Positions 47,370 to 59,074 of a stretch of 64,000 bases of DNA are shown here, in pieces. Under the pieces are notes generated by a model. It was not told where the DNA came from and made no database searches. It saw only the letters and a list, made by a program, of their open reading frames with translations. Position 1 is the first letter of the stretch, and every line of letters begins with the position of its first letter. Where the stretch lies: positions 20,894,001 through 20,958,000 of the forward strand of contig OZ316894.1 of assembly GCA_973895155.1 (NCBI GenBank), written 5' to 3'. Source of the stretch: Marsupella aquatica. Taxonomy: Eukaryota > Marchantiophyta. Position numbers and translations under genes: made by a program.

Positions 47370-48880
47370 CAACAAACAAAATGGGGCGGACGAGAGCAGG
47401 CGCGTGAAGGTCCTATGGAGCTGGCGCGGGAGACAACAACAATGAACGAGAGAACTGACAAGAAGTGAACAACAATGAACTCAAGACCGTGTGCGCCGTC
47501 ACTAAGTAATGCGAATTAGGGTAACCATTTTAACGTAACCCTAATAAGCCTACGCATCCTACGGATCAGAAGGTTCTGGATGATCTCCGTACACGTTCCT
47601 AAGACTCAATCAGTACGAAGTAGGCAATTGTGAAAAGAAGATTACCGGAATCTTCTTGATTGGCCGTACTCAACGAGATTTTAGTTGGATCGCCAATTTG
47701 AAATTTAAACCGGTAATTATGTAGTTGCGATAGATTTTGGTAGTGGAGACCCCCGGATCCGGATCCGTATCTCCACTCTCTACATCGTGCCAATTCAAAT
47801 TTGAGTATCGAGCCAATTGAAATCCAAACTCCTGGGTAACGTAAAAAGATTCTCACGATCGAAGTGAACCGATATTCAAAGTCAATCCATTTTGGAAGTG
47901 GACAATACCAGATCCGTATGTCCACTTGCACGTTGAATAGCAACTCAATTCAAAACTCAAGAAAGTATCGTGCCAAATCCTAATTCCTGAACAACGTACA
48001 ATGATTCTCACGACTGGAGATTGAATCAATTTTCAAAATCAAAACCGATCCAGATGAACACATCCTTCATGGAGTCAGACTACTCTCATCGTTCACGGAT
48101 CATTCTTCATTTTCAGTTTCTCCTGACTAGCGGAACTCTCAGCGGACGCTGATCCAAGGAAAATTTGAGGCGGAGCTCATTGGATCATTCGACCATTCCA
48201 GGCGGGGCTCATGCAAGCAACTCAGGCGTAGTTCATTGTATGACATTCTAGGGAAGGGCTCAACCGACCCCAGCGTAGGAGTTCTAGCGGAAGTGAGACG
48301 ATGAAGTTATAGGATCTCTATAGTCATCCTCGCTTATTCGGAGCATTCTAGTGGACCAACAAAGAGCAACTAGTTAGAAGGCACTTTCTGTTCGAGGATT
48401 TTGATCTCGATACGATCAAGAAGCTTTCATTTTCTGGTTGAGGCATTCGGTCTGGATACAATCAAGATACTCAAGGCAATTGGAGTCCGACGAAAGGTTT
48501 GCGAGGAGCAGGAGGCTTGGCTGGGAGGAGGGTGTTTGCCATAATTGCTGACGGAGACAACACGCAACTGAACATCTTGTAAGTACGCAATTCCGCAATC
48601 AATGACGAGATTAATTGCCTTCAATCACGCATTCAATTCATGATTTGTCTCCATGAAGTTATGATCGAATTCAATCACTCCTCAATCAAGTCCAATCCGG
48701 AAGAAATCTATCACCATGAATTCCTTCTATGAAGTACTACGGTAGTCGTCAATCAAAATGAAATCTTCACAGTCCAAACTAGTGTGTCTTCCAATTTTAC
48801 ATGGCCGTACATATGGGTATTTTAACATACAATCGACTCTAGCAAATTAGCCATAATTTACTTTTATATCTAAAGTCTTT
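47370..48880. other. Intergenic, nothing recognised
   Basis: GGCGGAGCTCAT-like blocks recur at 48160-48250. No gene is supported. The right-hand boundary of the nested insertion zone should lie here, because the palindrome motif resumes at 48889. Confidence 0.35.
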
Positions 48881-48888
48881 GTTTCATC

Positions 48889-49409
48889 ACGCGCCTAGTC
48901 GCGTATTGTTTTAGAGGAGAGGATATACTCTCCACTCTTAAATCTAATCGCACTCCATTTCTGAGATCCGATTAATCTCTATTTATTAGTTACTTTACTT
49001 AGTCATTGAGTAGAACTCCACGCGCACAGTCGCGTGACATAATTGACCTCAGGTCAGATTCTCTCAAGAATCGAAGCCAATATCTATTCGTTTACCGCCC
49101 CTGGTTGCCTTGTTTGGGGATGACGGGCACGTTCCCCATTCTGGTTGACTTACCACGCGCACAGTCGCGTCATTCTTCCTGCTGTATTCTAAGGTAATAT
49201 AGATGTAGTATAGTATCACTCAAGCCTATGTTATTTTGATCATTAGAAAAAGACTCTCAGCCCTAGGTGGTCTAAACTGACTTCATTCAGATGAACCTAA
49301 TTATTCCAGACACCGGTAAACATGCAAGGCATTCCAAACATACATACATGGAGCACTATTTGCGGATTTAATACCCAATCTTGTTCACAGTGCACGCGCA
49401 CAGTCGCGT
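48889..49409. repeat. Four palindrome copies resuming on the right side
   Basis: ACGCGCCTAGTCGCGT (48889), then three identical ACGCGCACAGTCGCGT copies at 49020, 49155 and 49394. The last two head a diverged 239-bp tandem duplication that also shares TTCTAAGGTAAT and CAAATGA/CAGATGA blocks. Confidence 0.88.
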
Positions 49410-49775
49410 CAAAATTATTGTTGTCTTCTAAGGTAATTTAGATATAGGATCGAATCACTCCAGTCTTAGCGGTTCTCGTTGTTGACTAAGAAGCCATCTT
49501 GAGAATCATTTCAACAAGAATTCACTTCATTCAAATGACTTGAATTATAGTAGAAGCTAGAAAACATAAATGACCATTCTAGAATATTTTTTCGTCGATT
49601 ACCAAAAAAGACTACATCCATCCCGAAGGACTTCAAATGTGGAATCCATTTCCATTGAATTGATTCCGTTAAAATATATCCCTACGGGATGAAATCTAGC
49701 TACATCGTATCCCTACCGAGTTCTAACTTGGACTACGTTTTACTCAAATTCAATAAGCTCTAGCCTTACATCGAG

Positions 49776-50279
49776 TCAATCATTCCACGAAGATGGCATC
49801 CACTCATCCGTGTCTGGCGTGGATTCGCCAAAATCCAAGAATGCCTTCTTTGCCCAAGCTCTATGGTCCATAAATTTGTGTGCGTTGCTCGGCTTCCTCC
49901 TTCTGTAATACAGTTCACAATCTTCCTTCATCTCTAATTTCCTTTTTGTAGTTGCGTCCACGTTCTTGGCCTCCTTCTTGACTTTCTTAGCCTCAGCTGC
50001 TGCCTTGACCATAATAGAATTGATGCGTACTTTGGCCTTCAACTTTTCCCCGGATTCCATCTTTGGATTCGACACGGTTGGATTGCTCTCCATCTTATCT
50101 TCCGTCGTCAAATGTGGCAAACAGTGGGTTCTCTCACAAAACATTTGACCTCTAGATGTAGTCACCGCAAACATGATATCACATCGCTTACACAATCTGA
50201 AAGGAGTACCACGATAGATAGAATCTTCTGCATTGTCTGTTGGAACATCCACATTCTTCAAGCTCATCGGCTTAGCCAT
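49776..50279 (-). CDS. Cys/His-rich small basic protein of the large element
   Basis: ATG at 50279, TGA at 49776, 167 aa. N-terminal FRLCKRCDIMFAVTT...MFCERTHCLPHL gives a C-x2-C...C-x4-C-x2-H pattern that could bind zinc. The middle is basic and helical (VKAAAEAKKVKKEAKN) and the C-terminus is acidic with DEWMPSSWND. I do not recognise the family. Same strand as the 20-31 kb genes, with palindromes downstream, so it may be the first gene of the array. Confidence 0.55.
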   Translation of the reverse strand: MAKPMSLKNVDVPTDNAEDSIYRGTPFRLCKRCDIMFAVTTSRGQMFCERTHCLPHLTTEDKMESNPTVSNPKMESGEKLKAKVRINSIMVKAAAEAKKVKKEAKNVDATTKRKLEMKEDCELYYRRRKPSNAHKFMDHRAWAKKAFLDFGESTPDTDEWMPSSWND

Positions 50280-50477
50280 CGCCCTTCAAGCAAGAGATGC
50301 GGACCGAGACTAAGAATTTGGAGTGAAAGGAAAGACTCTTCTATTGGGAGCAAAGGAAGGGAGAGCTGATGTGCGATTACATTATCCAGTAACCAGAATG
50401 TTCAATGCATGGAGAATGGGCAGTTTAGACATCATCTCAATGCTTTATAGTCTTTACTCTTCACTACTGTGGATATT

Positions 50478-50668
50478 GTCAATTAAGTGGCACAAATGTA
50501 GGGCGGAATCTAGGTTGGTTTCTAGAAGAGAGTAATCGTCTGTCAATTCAGTGGCACAGATGTAGCGCGGCATGTAGGATGGTTCTACAACAGAATAACC
50601 GTGTGTCAATTAAATGGCACGAATGTAGGGCGGAATCTAGGGTGGTTTCTCGAAGAGAGTAATCGTCA
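50478..50668. repeat. Three tandem copies of a 63-64 bp repeat
   Basis: GTCAATTAAGTGGCACAAAT begins copies at 50478, 50542 and 50605, each followed by GTAGGGCGGAATCTAGG-like sequence and AGAGTAATCGT. Confidence 0.85.
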
Positions 50669-51490
50669 GACTGGCACGGAATAGAATTGGCTGCAAGCTG
50701 AATTGTCGTATAATTATGGCTTTAATTTCACTGTCGACGACTGGCCCGAAACGTACTGATTGTTAGTGATGTACTGGAATGATTATGAGGTCCTCAGTAG
50801 ATACTGACTGTCCAGTGTCCACTCAGTGGTGTATCTTATTATTAAATCGCAATTGTATCTTACTTATGAATCGCCAACTACAAGCTAGAGTTTGGGTCTA
50901 GGCTTCTAGCTTCTAGGTTTTAGACCCTATGGGAAATAGGAATCTATAATGTTGAATTGGTCATGGGCTAGCCTAAGGGTCTCCCGCACATTTTCAGGCC
51001 GTGTCCACCCGAACCTAACTCGGGCAACTGCAAAACTCTCCCGGCCTGATATTTGAGTCCCCCAGTAGGAAAACCACTTCACGCATAGCGCCGCGACACA
51101 ACTCATTGCTAACTACCCCAGCAAATATTGGCCTGAGTATACCTAGTTTTGGTCCGCCTGACAGCTTTGCGGGCTGCCCATAAGGTCAGATTTTTCCCCA
51201 TATCTAAGACGCCCTAATAATGCTTGTGAAGAGGTCAGTCGTGTCATTGAGGGTCTCCCCCGTGTCTTTGGCAAGGGCCTCCCACTCCCGTGCCTTCATT
51301 ATGGACCCCCCCTCGGGATATCATTTTTGAGCGATGCGTCGCCCTCCCCTCGGTCCCGATGCGCTCGCTCCTTCCTCTCGCCCTCCGCTCCATAAATGCC
51401 CTGGCCCGACTCCTTATGGGCCGGCCCTCCTTGCGCCCTGCAACGCACGGGTATAGGGCTCGTTCCACAATAGAATGTTACGGAAGAAGC
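50669..51490. other. Intergenic, GC-rich toward the right, nothing recognised
   Basis: Short C-rich blocks at 50980-51060 and 51240-51440 contrast with the AT-rich surroundings. No gene is supported. Confidence 0.35.
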
Positions 51491-51493
51491 ATG

Positions 51494-51560
51494 ACGCAAC
51501 TGGTCGCGTAATGGATTGGCTAAACTAAGCCCTCAAGAAGCATCACACGACAGGTCGTGT
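51494..51560. repeat. Last two palindrome copies
   Basis: ACGCAACTGGTCGCGT (51494) and ACACGACAGGTCGTGT (51545, perfect 6-bp arms ACACGA/TCGTGT). No copies were seen further right. Confidence 0.75.
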
Positions 51561-53139
51561 GCAGTATTTTGTCCTTACTTTGGTAGTTGACGGCCATGAC
51601 AGGACAACACGCTTATAGTCATATTCGCTATTGTGCAGGATCATAATTAGTACATGGTGACATCGACAGTCTGGATCAGGGAAGGCGGACAAGTTATTAT
51701 AGGCATCCGTGACAAACAGGTTGGAAAAGGTCGTGTGATAAGTCTTGATCCTTCCAGGGTTTGTCACAATGTTACTCTTGGGGCGGATAGAGTTCTTCTT
51801 CTATTGGAGGAAGTTTTTGACGAGACTAATTCAATGCGGAGATGGCAAACTTTTGAAGGACATGATTGGGGGCTACCTTGTATGGGAAAGGAATCAACTT
51901 TTTCAAGCTCCCGTGGAATTGGAGGATTTGTTTGGCGAGGTTGGTGATGATCAAGATCCAATTGAGCAAAATTCTGTTGGGAACCACCATAATGAGAGTC
52001 AGTTTCGTATGGAAATAGTTTTACCAAAGGCCTTGTGGATGGGCATGCCTGTAAAGGTGGTGGATGAGAACAAGTTGATTTTTGCAGTGACAACTATACA
52101 TGTTCTAGATCCTATAGTCAAGCTTGGGGATGTCACCCTTGGGAATACACATGTGGGAATTCTGATCAACAATTTTGTTGAGGGAGCTACGGTTGACCAT
52201 CTGAAGCATAGAGATTGCTTAAAAGCTTGGTCGATGGACCAACTCATTGCCAAGGATGGCAACTTGTTGTCTTTCCACAACATTAGGCAAGAAGTGGGAG
52301 GGAACACATCTCCTACAAGTGGAAAGCGGTCCTACGTCCATAAAACTAGAAAAAGAAAGAGTCCATCTTCCTAGACATCTAGAAGAGACACATCTCTGGC
52401 ACGTCAAGATGTGTTGTTGATAAACACCAAGGACTATTGTAGTGAACATTGTTGCCAATATTTGGACCGCAACTTGGCTATGGCAATTAGGCAAAAGTGG
52501 TGGTCAAAATCTTTTGCGGAGCGCAAGGAGGAGGAAATCAAGGCTATAAAAAATACAATACACTTGGGTACAGGCGAAAGGATTCTAGTAGTGGAGGGCA
52601 AAGTATTGTGCTTGGAGGCATGGAGAATCATTCATTCAAGAGGAAAGACTCAATTTTATGCCTTGAAGAAGACTGTGATGGCTGGAATGAACATAGGTAC
52701 CCATGGTAATGCTGGAAAAAGGCGTATGTCTGAGAAAGTATCTCAAGCATTCATGTTAATGAAAGAGATTATTGAGGAGGCAGCTGATCATCATCCAGCC
52801 AAGTTGAGAACCATGGCAGATAATTCAAGGGTGGTTTTGAGGGAATTTCCAACCAATCTTACTTGGGAGAATATTAGAAACAGGGTTAATGTTGTCAACA
52901 AGGAGGCTGGTCTTCCTCCAATTTCCCAACCCACCTTGAGTCATCTACATCAGATGTATTTCAGGGAGTTCTCGCGTCACAAAAAGGGCAACAACTTTTC
53001 AAAGTGTACAACTTGTAGTGAGTTGCTTCAACGGAAAGCAAACCTTACAGGAGCTAAGGAAGAGTTAGAGGGCCTAAGGCGTGACGAGGAGGAACATCAC
53101 CAAGACCACACACAACAAAGAACCTGGAGATATGAGTCC

Positions 53140-53426
53140 CTCGAGGGGTTGACTATAAAAAATCTTAGGAACCACGTGCGATCCAAAATAGGTATTTTGG
53201 ATCGCACTTAACTAAATTTTTAAAAAGTGTAGGAGGCAAAAGAAGGTATTATAAACTCATGTTTATAGAATATTCGTTAATATATACAGTTTATAAAGTA
53301 AAATAGGTCATTAATATTAAAAATAGAGAATATTCTTAGAATATTTTCTTTATAAAATAGGTCTATTTATATTAGGTTAGGATCGCACGTGGTACCCCAA
53401 AATATACACTTAGTTAACCCCCCGAG
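53140..53426. mobile_element. 287-bp MITE, family A copy 1, 8-bp TSD
   Basis: It is flanked by ATGAGTCC at 53132-53139 and 53427-53434. Ends are CTCGAGGGGTTGACTA and, inverted, CTCGGGGGGTTAACTA. Subterminal CCACGTGCGATCC is also inverted-repeated. The interior has AATATTCT-rich foldbacks. Its removal restores the transposase frame (RTWRYES joined to IHRPKEV). The 8-bp duplication suggests hAT-type mobilisation. Confidence 0.9.
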
Positions 53427-53930
53427 ATGAGTCCATCCATCGTCCAAAGGAAGTGTTATGCCTTATTCATGATAAGATGGATCATTCAAAGACAGCTCTC
53501 CCAAGAATGCCCTTCAATCCTAAGCATGTGGATGGTGCCCAAAAGTTCCCAATTACTGTCACTGGTATCCTTACTCATGGTCATGGTCCCAAGGCCATAG
53601 CCCAATATCATGTTGGAGTGTGACCAGGTGATGTCAACGTCACTATTGGGTCAATTGATTCAATACTAAGGATGTTGGAAAACCCAAATCCAATGATCAA
53701 ATCTCTTGTGGAGGGGCCAGACTCGACAAGTCTTTTTAAAGACCTCCTTTTTGGGAGAAAAAAAGATATCTTGGAGGCAAGTGTCCTTAGAGCATTTGAG
53801 GATGACATTGCCTACATCTCAAGCCTAGGTACTTTACTCACAATCCTTTTATTATTAATAATATAAGCTCACACACACTAACACTCTACTTTGTGTAGTT
53901 GTTGCTCCTCTAGCCAAGGTTTCATTAATA

Positions 53931-53966
53931 GGGTTTAAACCCTAAACCCTAAATTGGGGTTTAGGG
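53931..53966. repeat. Interstitial plant-type telomere motif, inverted
   Basis: Two CCCTAAA units are followed by TTTAGGG in the opposite orientation, inside the transposase intron. Confidence 0.7.
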
Positions 53967-55402
53967 TCTGACTAGGGTTTTATTTAAAAGCATTTTGAGA
54001 TTGTTACATTGTGATGCAGCACCTGAGGCACCAAAGTTCAGGCCCCTTCCACGAGTATTGAAGCTACAACTGGATAATTGTGCCTCAGACAACAAGAACA
54101 GATATATGATGGCTTATTTGTCATTGTTGACGGCAAGGGAGGTGTTTGAAGAGGTTCATCTTGGTTTTATGGTGGTTGGGCATACTCATGAGGACGTTGA
54201 CGGTATGTTTGGGCATTTTTCAGAGTCTATGATGCATAACCCTACATACTCATTGCCTAAGTTAATGTCCTTGTTCATGAGAGCAAGGACACCCAATGCA
54301 GTCCCACATTTTCTACAGGAGGTCCCAGATTTCAAAAACTACTTAGCTCCATTCATGTTGAAGGGCCGTGAGGCATTGGTAGGGCATTTAAAACCCAGGC
54401 TGTTTAGGTTCTATGTTCGTCATGATAGTATGCCATGCTTCCAATACAAAATGAAGTCAACTGATCAGGGATGGTTACCCAAGGAAGGTATTTAAATGTG
54501 GTCATGGAAAGATGACAAAAGTCATCACATCCCAATTGGGGTGCCCAAACGGCTGCCAATGATGGAGTTGAAAATGCTTCCTGAAGTGCTGACAGGGTTG
54601 AAGAAGCATATGTCATTCTTTGAGTTTATTCTAAAGCGAACAAAAGAGGAAGAACCAAAGCGACGTTGGACAATTCTCATCAATTATTGGAATGACATTG
54701 TAGTACTCTATAGGGTGAGCAGGTGCAATATGAACCTAAAGATGCACACAACTTGGAATACGGGTTTTGGCCTTTATCAATATGGAGAGAGCACGTTCCA
54801 CCAGAATATCAAAATGTGGCATGTGAGTTGGAGGCAACAGTGGATTATGTGGGACCAGCAAAAGATAAACCTCCTGAGAGTTTTAACCCTAGGGTTGATG
54901 TTGTGAAGGGCTGTTATGTGTTGGTACGGCCGGACGACTTAGACCTGGATGTTTATCCCGTCCATATGGGGTTAGTTGTTACAGATGTGGTAGAAGGACC
55001 AGTGAATGAACAAAACCTTCTTACTCATGTATGTGGCGTTGAGTGGTTTAGACCATTTATGGCAAAGAAGCAACGTGGTCAATCAGACTGGCAGCCAAGA
55101 GAGCGGTGGGCAGATTCTTGGGATAAGAAATGGGAATGTGATCCAACTCCAATATACAAGGAAGCTGAGACAATAGATGTTTCCTCTGCCTTGTGGTGTT
55201 TCAAAGCACGCAAAGGACCAGTGACAGGGCTGGTAGGAATTCCAAAGAATGTTGCTGCCAAGGCAAGAGACTATCTCTTGACATGCATAGCAAGTGACAA
55301 ATCCTAGACAGTAATGAAGCATGTAGTTTAGCATACAGTTTAAAAGACAACTCATAATAGTAGTAGCCAGAGAACTCAAGTTTAGACAAGTCTTATCGTC
55401 TA

Positions 55403-55926
55403 AGTTAGTTAGTTGGTTAGTTTATTTAAGATATAATATTAGTTAGTGGGGCCTTAGTTTGGTGATATTAAGGCATGATATTATTGACATTCAAATGAAT
55501 CTCCAGTAGACATTGTAATATACAACAATCCTATTAATAAATAATAATTATAGTTACACCTTCAAGTGAACTCAACTTTCAATGATTTTTGATTTTATAT
55601 GGTCCCATGCCTGATTGAGTCAAAGCAATAGAAACTAACTAATAAAGGGTGATACTATGATTTTAGGTCACGCACCCTGGTGCGTGTCAATCTTTTTTGT
55701 ATTCAACCCTATAGTAATTAAATAGACAAGTTAGTTAGTTGGTTAGTTTATTTAAGATATAATATTAGTTAGACAGTGGGGCCTTAGTTTGGTGATATTA
55801 AGGCATGATATTATTGACATTCAAATGAATGTCCAGTAGACATTGTAATATACAACAATCCTATTAATTGTTGTAAAGGGTGGTCAATCTTTTTTGTATT
55901 CAACCCTATAGTAATTAAATAGACAA
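55403..55926. repeat. Compound direct duplication
   Basis: Block A (55403-55538 and 55729-55868) starts AGTTAGTTAGTTGGTTAG. Block B (55687-55729 and 55884-55926) starts TCAATCTTTTTTGTATTC. The spacing between A and B is 148 bp in copy one and 15 bp in copy two, so the second copy has a deletion. Copies are nearly identical, suggesting recency. Confidence 0.85.
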
Positions 55927-56149
55927 TTGAAATAATGAATGACAGTTTAATTAAGGATTTGTGCATGGATCAAGAGGTACTTAATTGATGTCATTTAGTG
56001 ATGCATTGCTATAAAGATCTTGCAACAAAACATTTGAAGTTTTTGACTATCCCACCAAATGTTAAAGAGGTTGATCATTCATTAACTTATAATATTTAGA
56101 TAAAATTGGAATTAATCTAATACTTTAGTATTCCTTAAATTGGGGTTGA

Positions 56150-57483
56150 ATGCTTGCCCAATTACTACAACGTAAGAGCCCAGACATTGAGACAACGTTG
56201 CAGCATGGCCAAAAGAAGGTCAAGTATGTGCCTACGTTCAAGGCTCCAGTCACTAGGGTCACTATCTTCTTCAAAAATAATGTTTCCCATCCAGTATCTC
56301 ACCATGCATTGTGGCTTACTATACGTCAGTGGGTATGTTTGTTTTGCAGGGCAACGAGTGACTCAAAGCAAGTTTGTAATCCGGTTTGAACAAAACCTCT
56401 TACAGAACCCGCCACCAACAGTTCCGTCTCAAAACATGTTCTTAATTAATTTTCTTTGAGTTTATGATGCCCGGGATGATGCCCAAACTTGACTTCCACT
56501 TGTGGGATAGTCTCACCAATGTCGTGATTGAGCTCGCTTGCAGGCCTTGGTTTTGCAATGCCCAAATTCATCGTATGTATTTGGGTGGACCAGTAGAGCT
56601 TTGTTTGATATTGAAGATAGTGCATTTGCAAAATTAGATGAGTTTCAAAGTGGAAGACTCATCCAAAGTGCTAGAGTAGTCATAAACTAGTTGATGCATC
56701 AATCGAGTCGTTTGAAATCCATGATGACATGGCATTGCAACGGGCAAAGCTGTGTCATGATGCTTTGAACTCGATGTGTACAAAGTATCAAAGTCTACTA
56801 TGGGAAGAGGAGCATGGTTGGCCACGATATCAGACTATGGGTGAGAATGAGTATGCGCTTTGGAAGGCACATCGTAAGCCCAAGGCAGTTCAAACTTACA
56901 TACCCAACATTGTGGCCATGTCCCGGGCCATGTATAAGAAGCTCAACTCCTGTATTCATGATGTTGCAATGAAGAAGGTAATTTGATCCTACACGTACCA
57001 CAACTAACATCATATGGTCATGCATTACCACGACATTCGTTGTATTGTAATTTGTTCAAACATAGACCTCTTCAGTGTCAATGTCTTTCATGTGTGAAAT
57101 TGGCCATTGTCCTATAGGTTGAAGTGGAGGCGGAGTGGACTGACACCTCACATGAGGAGCCCATTGAGGAGTCTGACGTTGAACAGAAGGATGAAGCTCA
57201 TTTTCTGGATGAAGATGTTGCTGAATTGTTCCCAGATTTGGCACGTGAGATGCTTGCCAGCGAGTCCCAAATTAATTTTAGGTGGGTCACCAACGATGAC
57301 CTTGCATCACATGATGCATTCCCGGAGGCCCCCCCTACAACAAATAATGTGGATCCGTTGCTACAGGTCTCTTCATCCAATGCTGGAAGTCCATCACACC
57401 ATGCCAATATACATGTTCCACCTGCCAAGGCGGAACCCAAACATATACATCACAGTCTACTATTCACTATATTGGGAAGTTAG
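56150..57483 (+). pseudogene. Second decayed plus-strand gene of unknown function
   Basis: Coding-like segments lie at 56150-56389 and 56458-56580 (MMPKLDFHLWDSLTNVVIEL). A better one, about 56680-56977 (ESFEIHDDMALQRAKLC, WEEEHGWPRYQTMGENEYAL, YIPNIVAMSRAMYKKL), ends at donor GTAATT and joins in frame to an exon from 57119 (VEVEAEWTDTSHEEPIEES, FLDEDVAELFPDLAREM) ending at 57483. Earlier parts contain stops. The C-terminal exon is acidic. No domain recognised. It lies downstream of the transposase on the same strand and may belong to the same element. Confidence 0.4.
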
Positions 57484-57723
57484 ATGGTAGTAGGGCACAT
57501 TTGTGCATGGACCTAAACACTACCTTGAATGAGTTCAAATTGTTACAAAGTGGATGTTGTATTCCATCCAATGAGGAGTGAAGCCTTTTATTTGCAATTG
57601 TTAGGTCTGAGTACGCCTTCCATGGTGCATGTGCTGTATGATTATTAAAGTGTTGAATATGGCATGCTTTTTTCCATTTAGTCCCGACTGTCTTTGTAAA
57701 GTTCAAGTGAAACAAATTTTTTT

Positions 57724-58870
57724 CCAAGTGTGAAATCTGAATACAACGTCCAAAGTGTATACATGAAAAAGGTATTTCTATGTTGAAACTCCATAGGTTT
57801 TGTCCATTTGGGCAGGCTTCGGTGGAGGCAGTGTTTGTAAAGTCGGAGGGGAGGGACAATTGTTTTTCCAAGTGTGAAATCGGAATACAACGTCCACATT
57901 GTATACATGAAAAAGGGTTTTCTGTGTTCAAATTCCGTAGGTTTTGTCCATTTGGGCAGGCTTCGGCGGAGGCCGTGTTTGTAAAGTCGGAGGGGAGGGA
58001 CAATTGTTTTTCCAAGTGTGAAATTGGAATACAACGTCCACATTGTATACATGAAAAAGGGTTTTCTGTGTTCAAATTCCGTAGGTTTTGTCCATTTGGG
58101 CAGGCTTCGACGAAGGCAGTGTTCGCAAAGTCAGAGGGGAGGGACAATTGTTTTTCCAAGTGTGAAATCGGAATACAACGTCCACATTGTATACATGAAA
58201 AAGGGTTTTCTGTGTTCAAATTCCGTAGGTTTTGTCCATTTGGGCAGGCTTCGGCGGAGGCCGTGTTTGTAAAGTTGGAGGGGAGGGACAATTGTTTTTT
58301 CAAGTGTGAAATCGGAATACAACGTCCACATTGTATACATGAAAAAGGGTTTTATGTGTTCAAATTCCGTAGGTTTTGTCCATTTGGGCAGGTTTCAGCG
58401 GAGGCCGTGTTCGTAAAGTCGGAGGGGAGGGACAATTTTTTTTGCAAGTGTGAAATCTGAATACAACGTCCAAAGTGTATACATGAAAAAGGTATTTCTA
58501 TGTTGAAACTCCATAGGTTTTGTCCATTTGGGCAGGTTTGGCGGAGGGCGTGTTCGTAAAGTCGGAGGGACAATTTTTTTCCAAGTGTGAAATCTGAATA
58601 CAACGTCCAAAGTGTATACATGAAAAAGGTATTTCTATGTTGAAACTCCATAGGTTTTGTCCATTTGGGCAGGCTTCGGCGGAGGGCGTGTTCGTAAAGT
58701 CGGAGGGACAATTTTTTTTCCAAGTGTGAAATCTGAATACAACGTCCAAATCGTATACATGAAAAAGGGTTTTATGTGTTCAAATTTCGTAGGTTTTGTC
58801 CATTTGGGCAGGCTTAGGCAGGGGCGTCTTCGTCAGTGGGAAGGATTCGACAGTGGGGCGTCTTCGTCGT
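57724..58870. repeat. Tandem array of a 144-bp repeat, about eight copies
   Basis: The marker CCAAGTGTGAAATC recurs at 57724, 57868, 58012, 58156, 58300, 58444, 58581 and 58720, with spacing 144 for the first five intervals, then 137 and 139. Because 144 is 48 codons, the full-length part is open on both strands (226 codons plus, 278 codons minus), giving repeated peptides such as FRRFCPFGQASAEAVF (plus) and CPNGQNLRNLNTENPF (minus). I regard these as consequences of the repeat, not genes. Early copies are most alike. Confidence 0.92.
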
Positions 58871-59074
58871 AAAGTCAGAGAAAATGTGAATACAGCATAC
58901 ATATTGTATCCCAGACACAGATCTACTATGACCATTTTTGGAACAGATCATGTTATATAGTCGTCAAAGAGAGCAAGAAATGCAAGAACATTTCATATTT
59001 ATTATCATGAACACATTGGTGACAAAATAGGGCTAGGTACCCTAGAGTATCCCTCGGATATTGCTAATTGTACC

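Larger units (their letters stand above)
20000..51600 (-). mobile_element. Proposed large multi-gene element punctuated by a 16-bp palindrome, split by nested retroelements
   Basis: Between about 20 and 31.5 kb all recognisable genes lie on the minus strand: three NIF-like paralogues, a Ulp1-type protease, a coiled-coil protein, a ParB-like protein and three F-box-like paralogues. A Cys-rich ORF on the same strand lies at 49776-50279. The palindrome ACGCG-N6-CGCGT occurs throughout 21.0-31.4 kb and again at 48.9-51.6 kb, but I did not find it in the intervening gypsy zone or in the flanking host genes. That distribution suggests one element opened by later insertions at about 31.5-48.8 kb. 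Terminal repeats and target duplications were not found, so the ends given are approximate and the mobile nature is inferred. Confidence 0.45.
51745..55307 (+). pseudogene. Transposase-like protein (DUF7869-like, DNC...GHTHEDVD), decayed
   Basis: One frame runs 51745-53139 with a single TAG at 52372, is split by a MITE, and resumes at 53435. It has CCQYLDRNLAMAIRQKWW, CLEAWRIIHSRGKTQFYALK and HGNAGKRR, then a TGA at about 53620. An intron (about 53828-54019) joins to a second exon with KLQLDNCASDNKNRY and VVGHTHEDVDGMFGHFSES. Stop TAA at 54493 and a one-base shift at about 54715 follow, then a third segment to 55307 (CYVLVRPDDLDLDVYPV, GVEWFRPFM). The DNC and GHTxxxxD strings in this order are those of a widespread RNase-H-fold-like transposase family I know as DUF7869; the Pfam label is from memory. 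It is inactive as it stands. Confidence 0.65.

Noticed and set aside
57467-58460. Long open frames of 278 codons (minus) and 226 codons (plus)
   Set aside because: They arise from a 144-bp tandem repeat whose length is a multiple of three; both strands are equally open and there is no codon bias or start context to prefer one.
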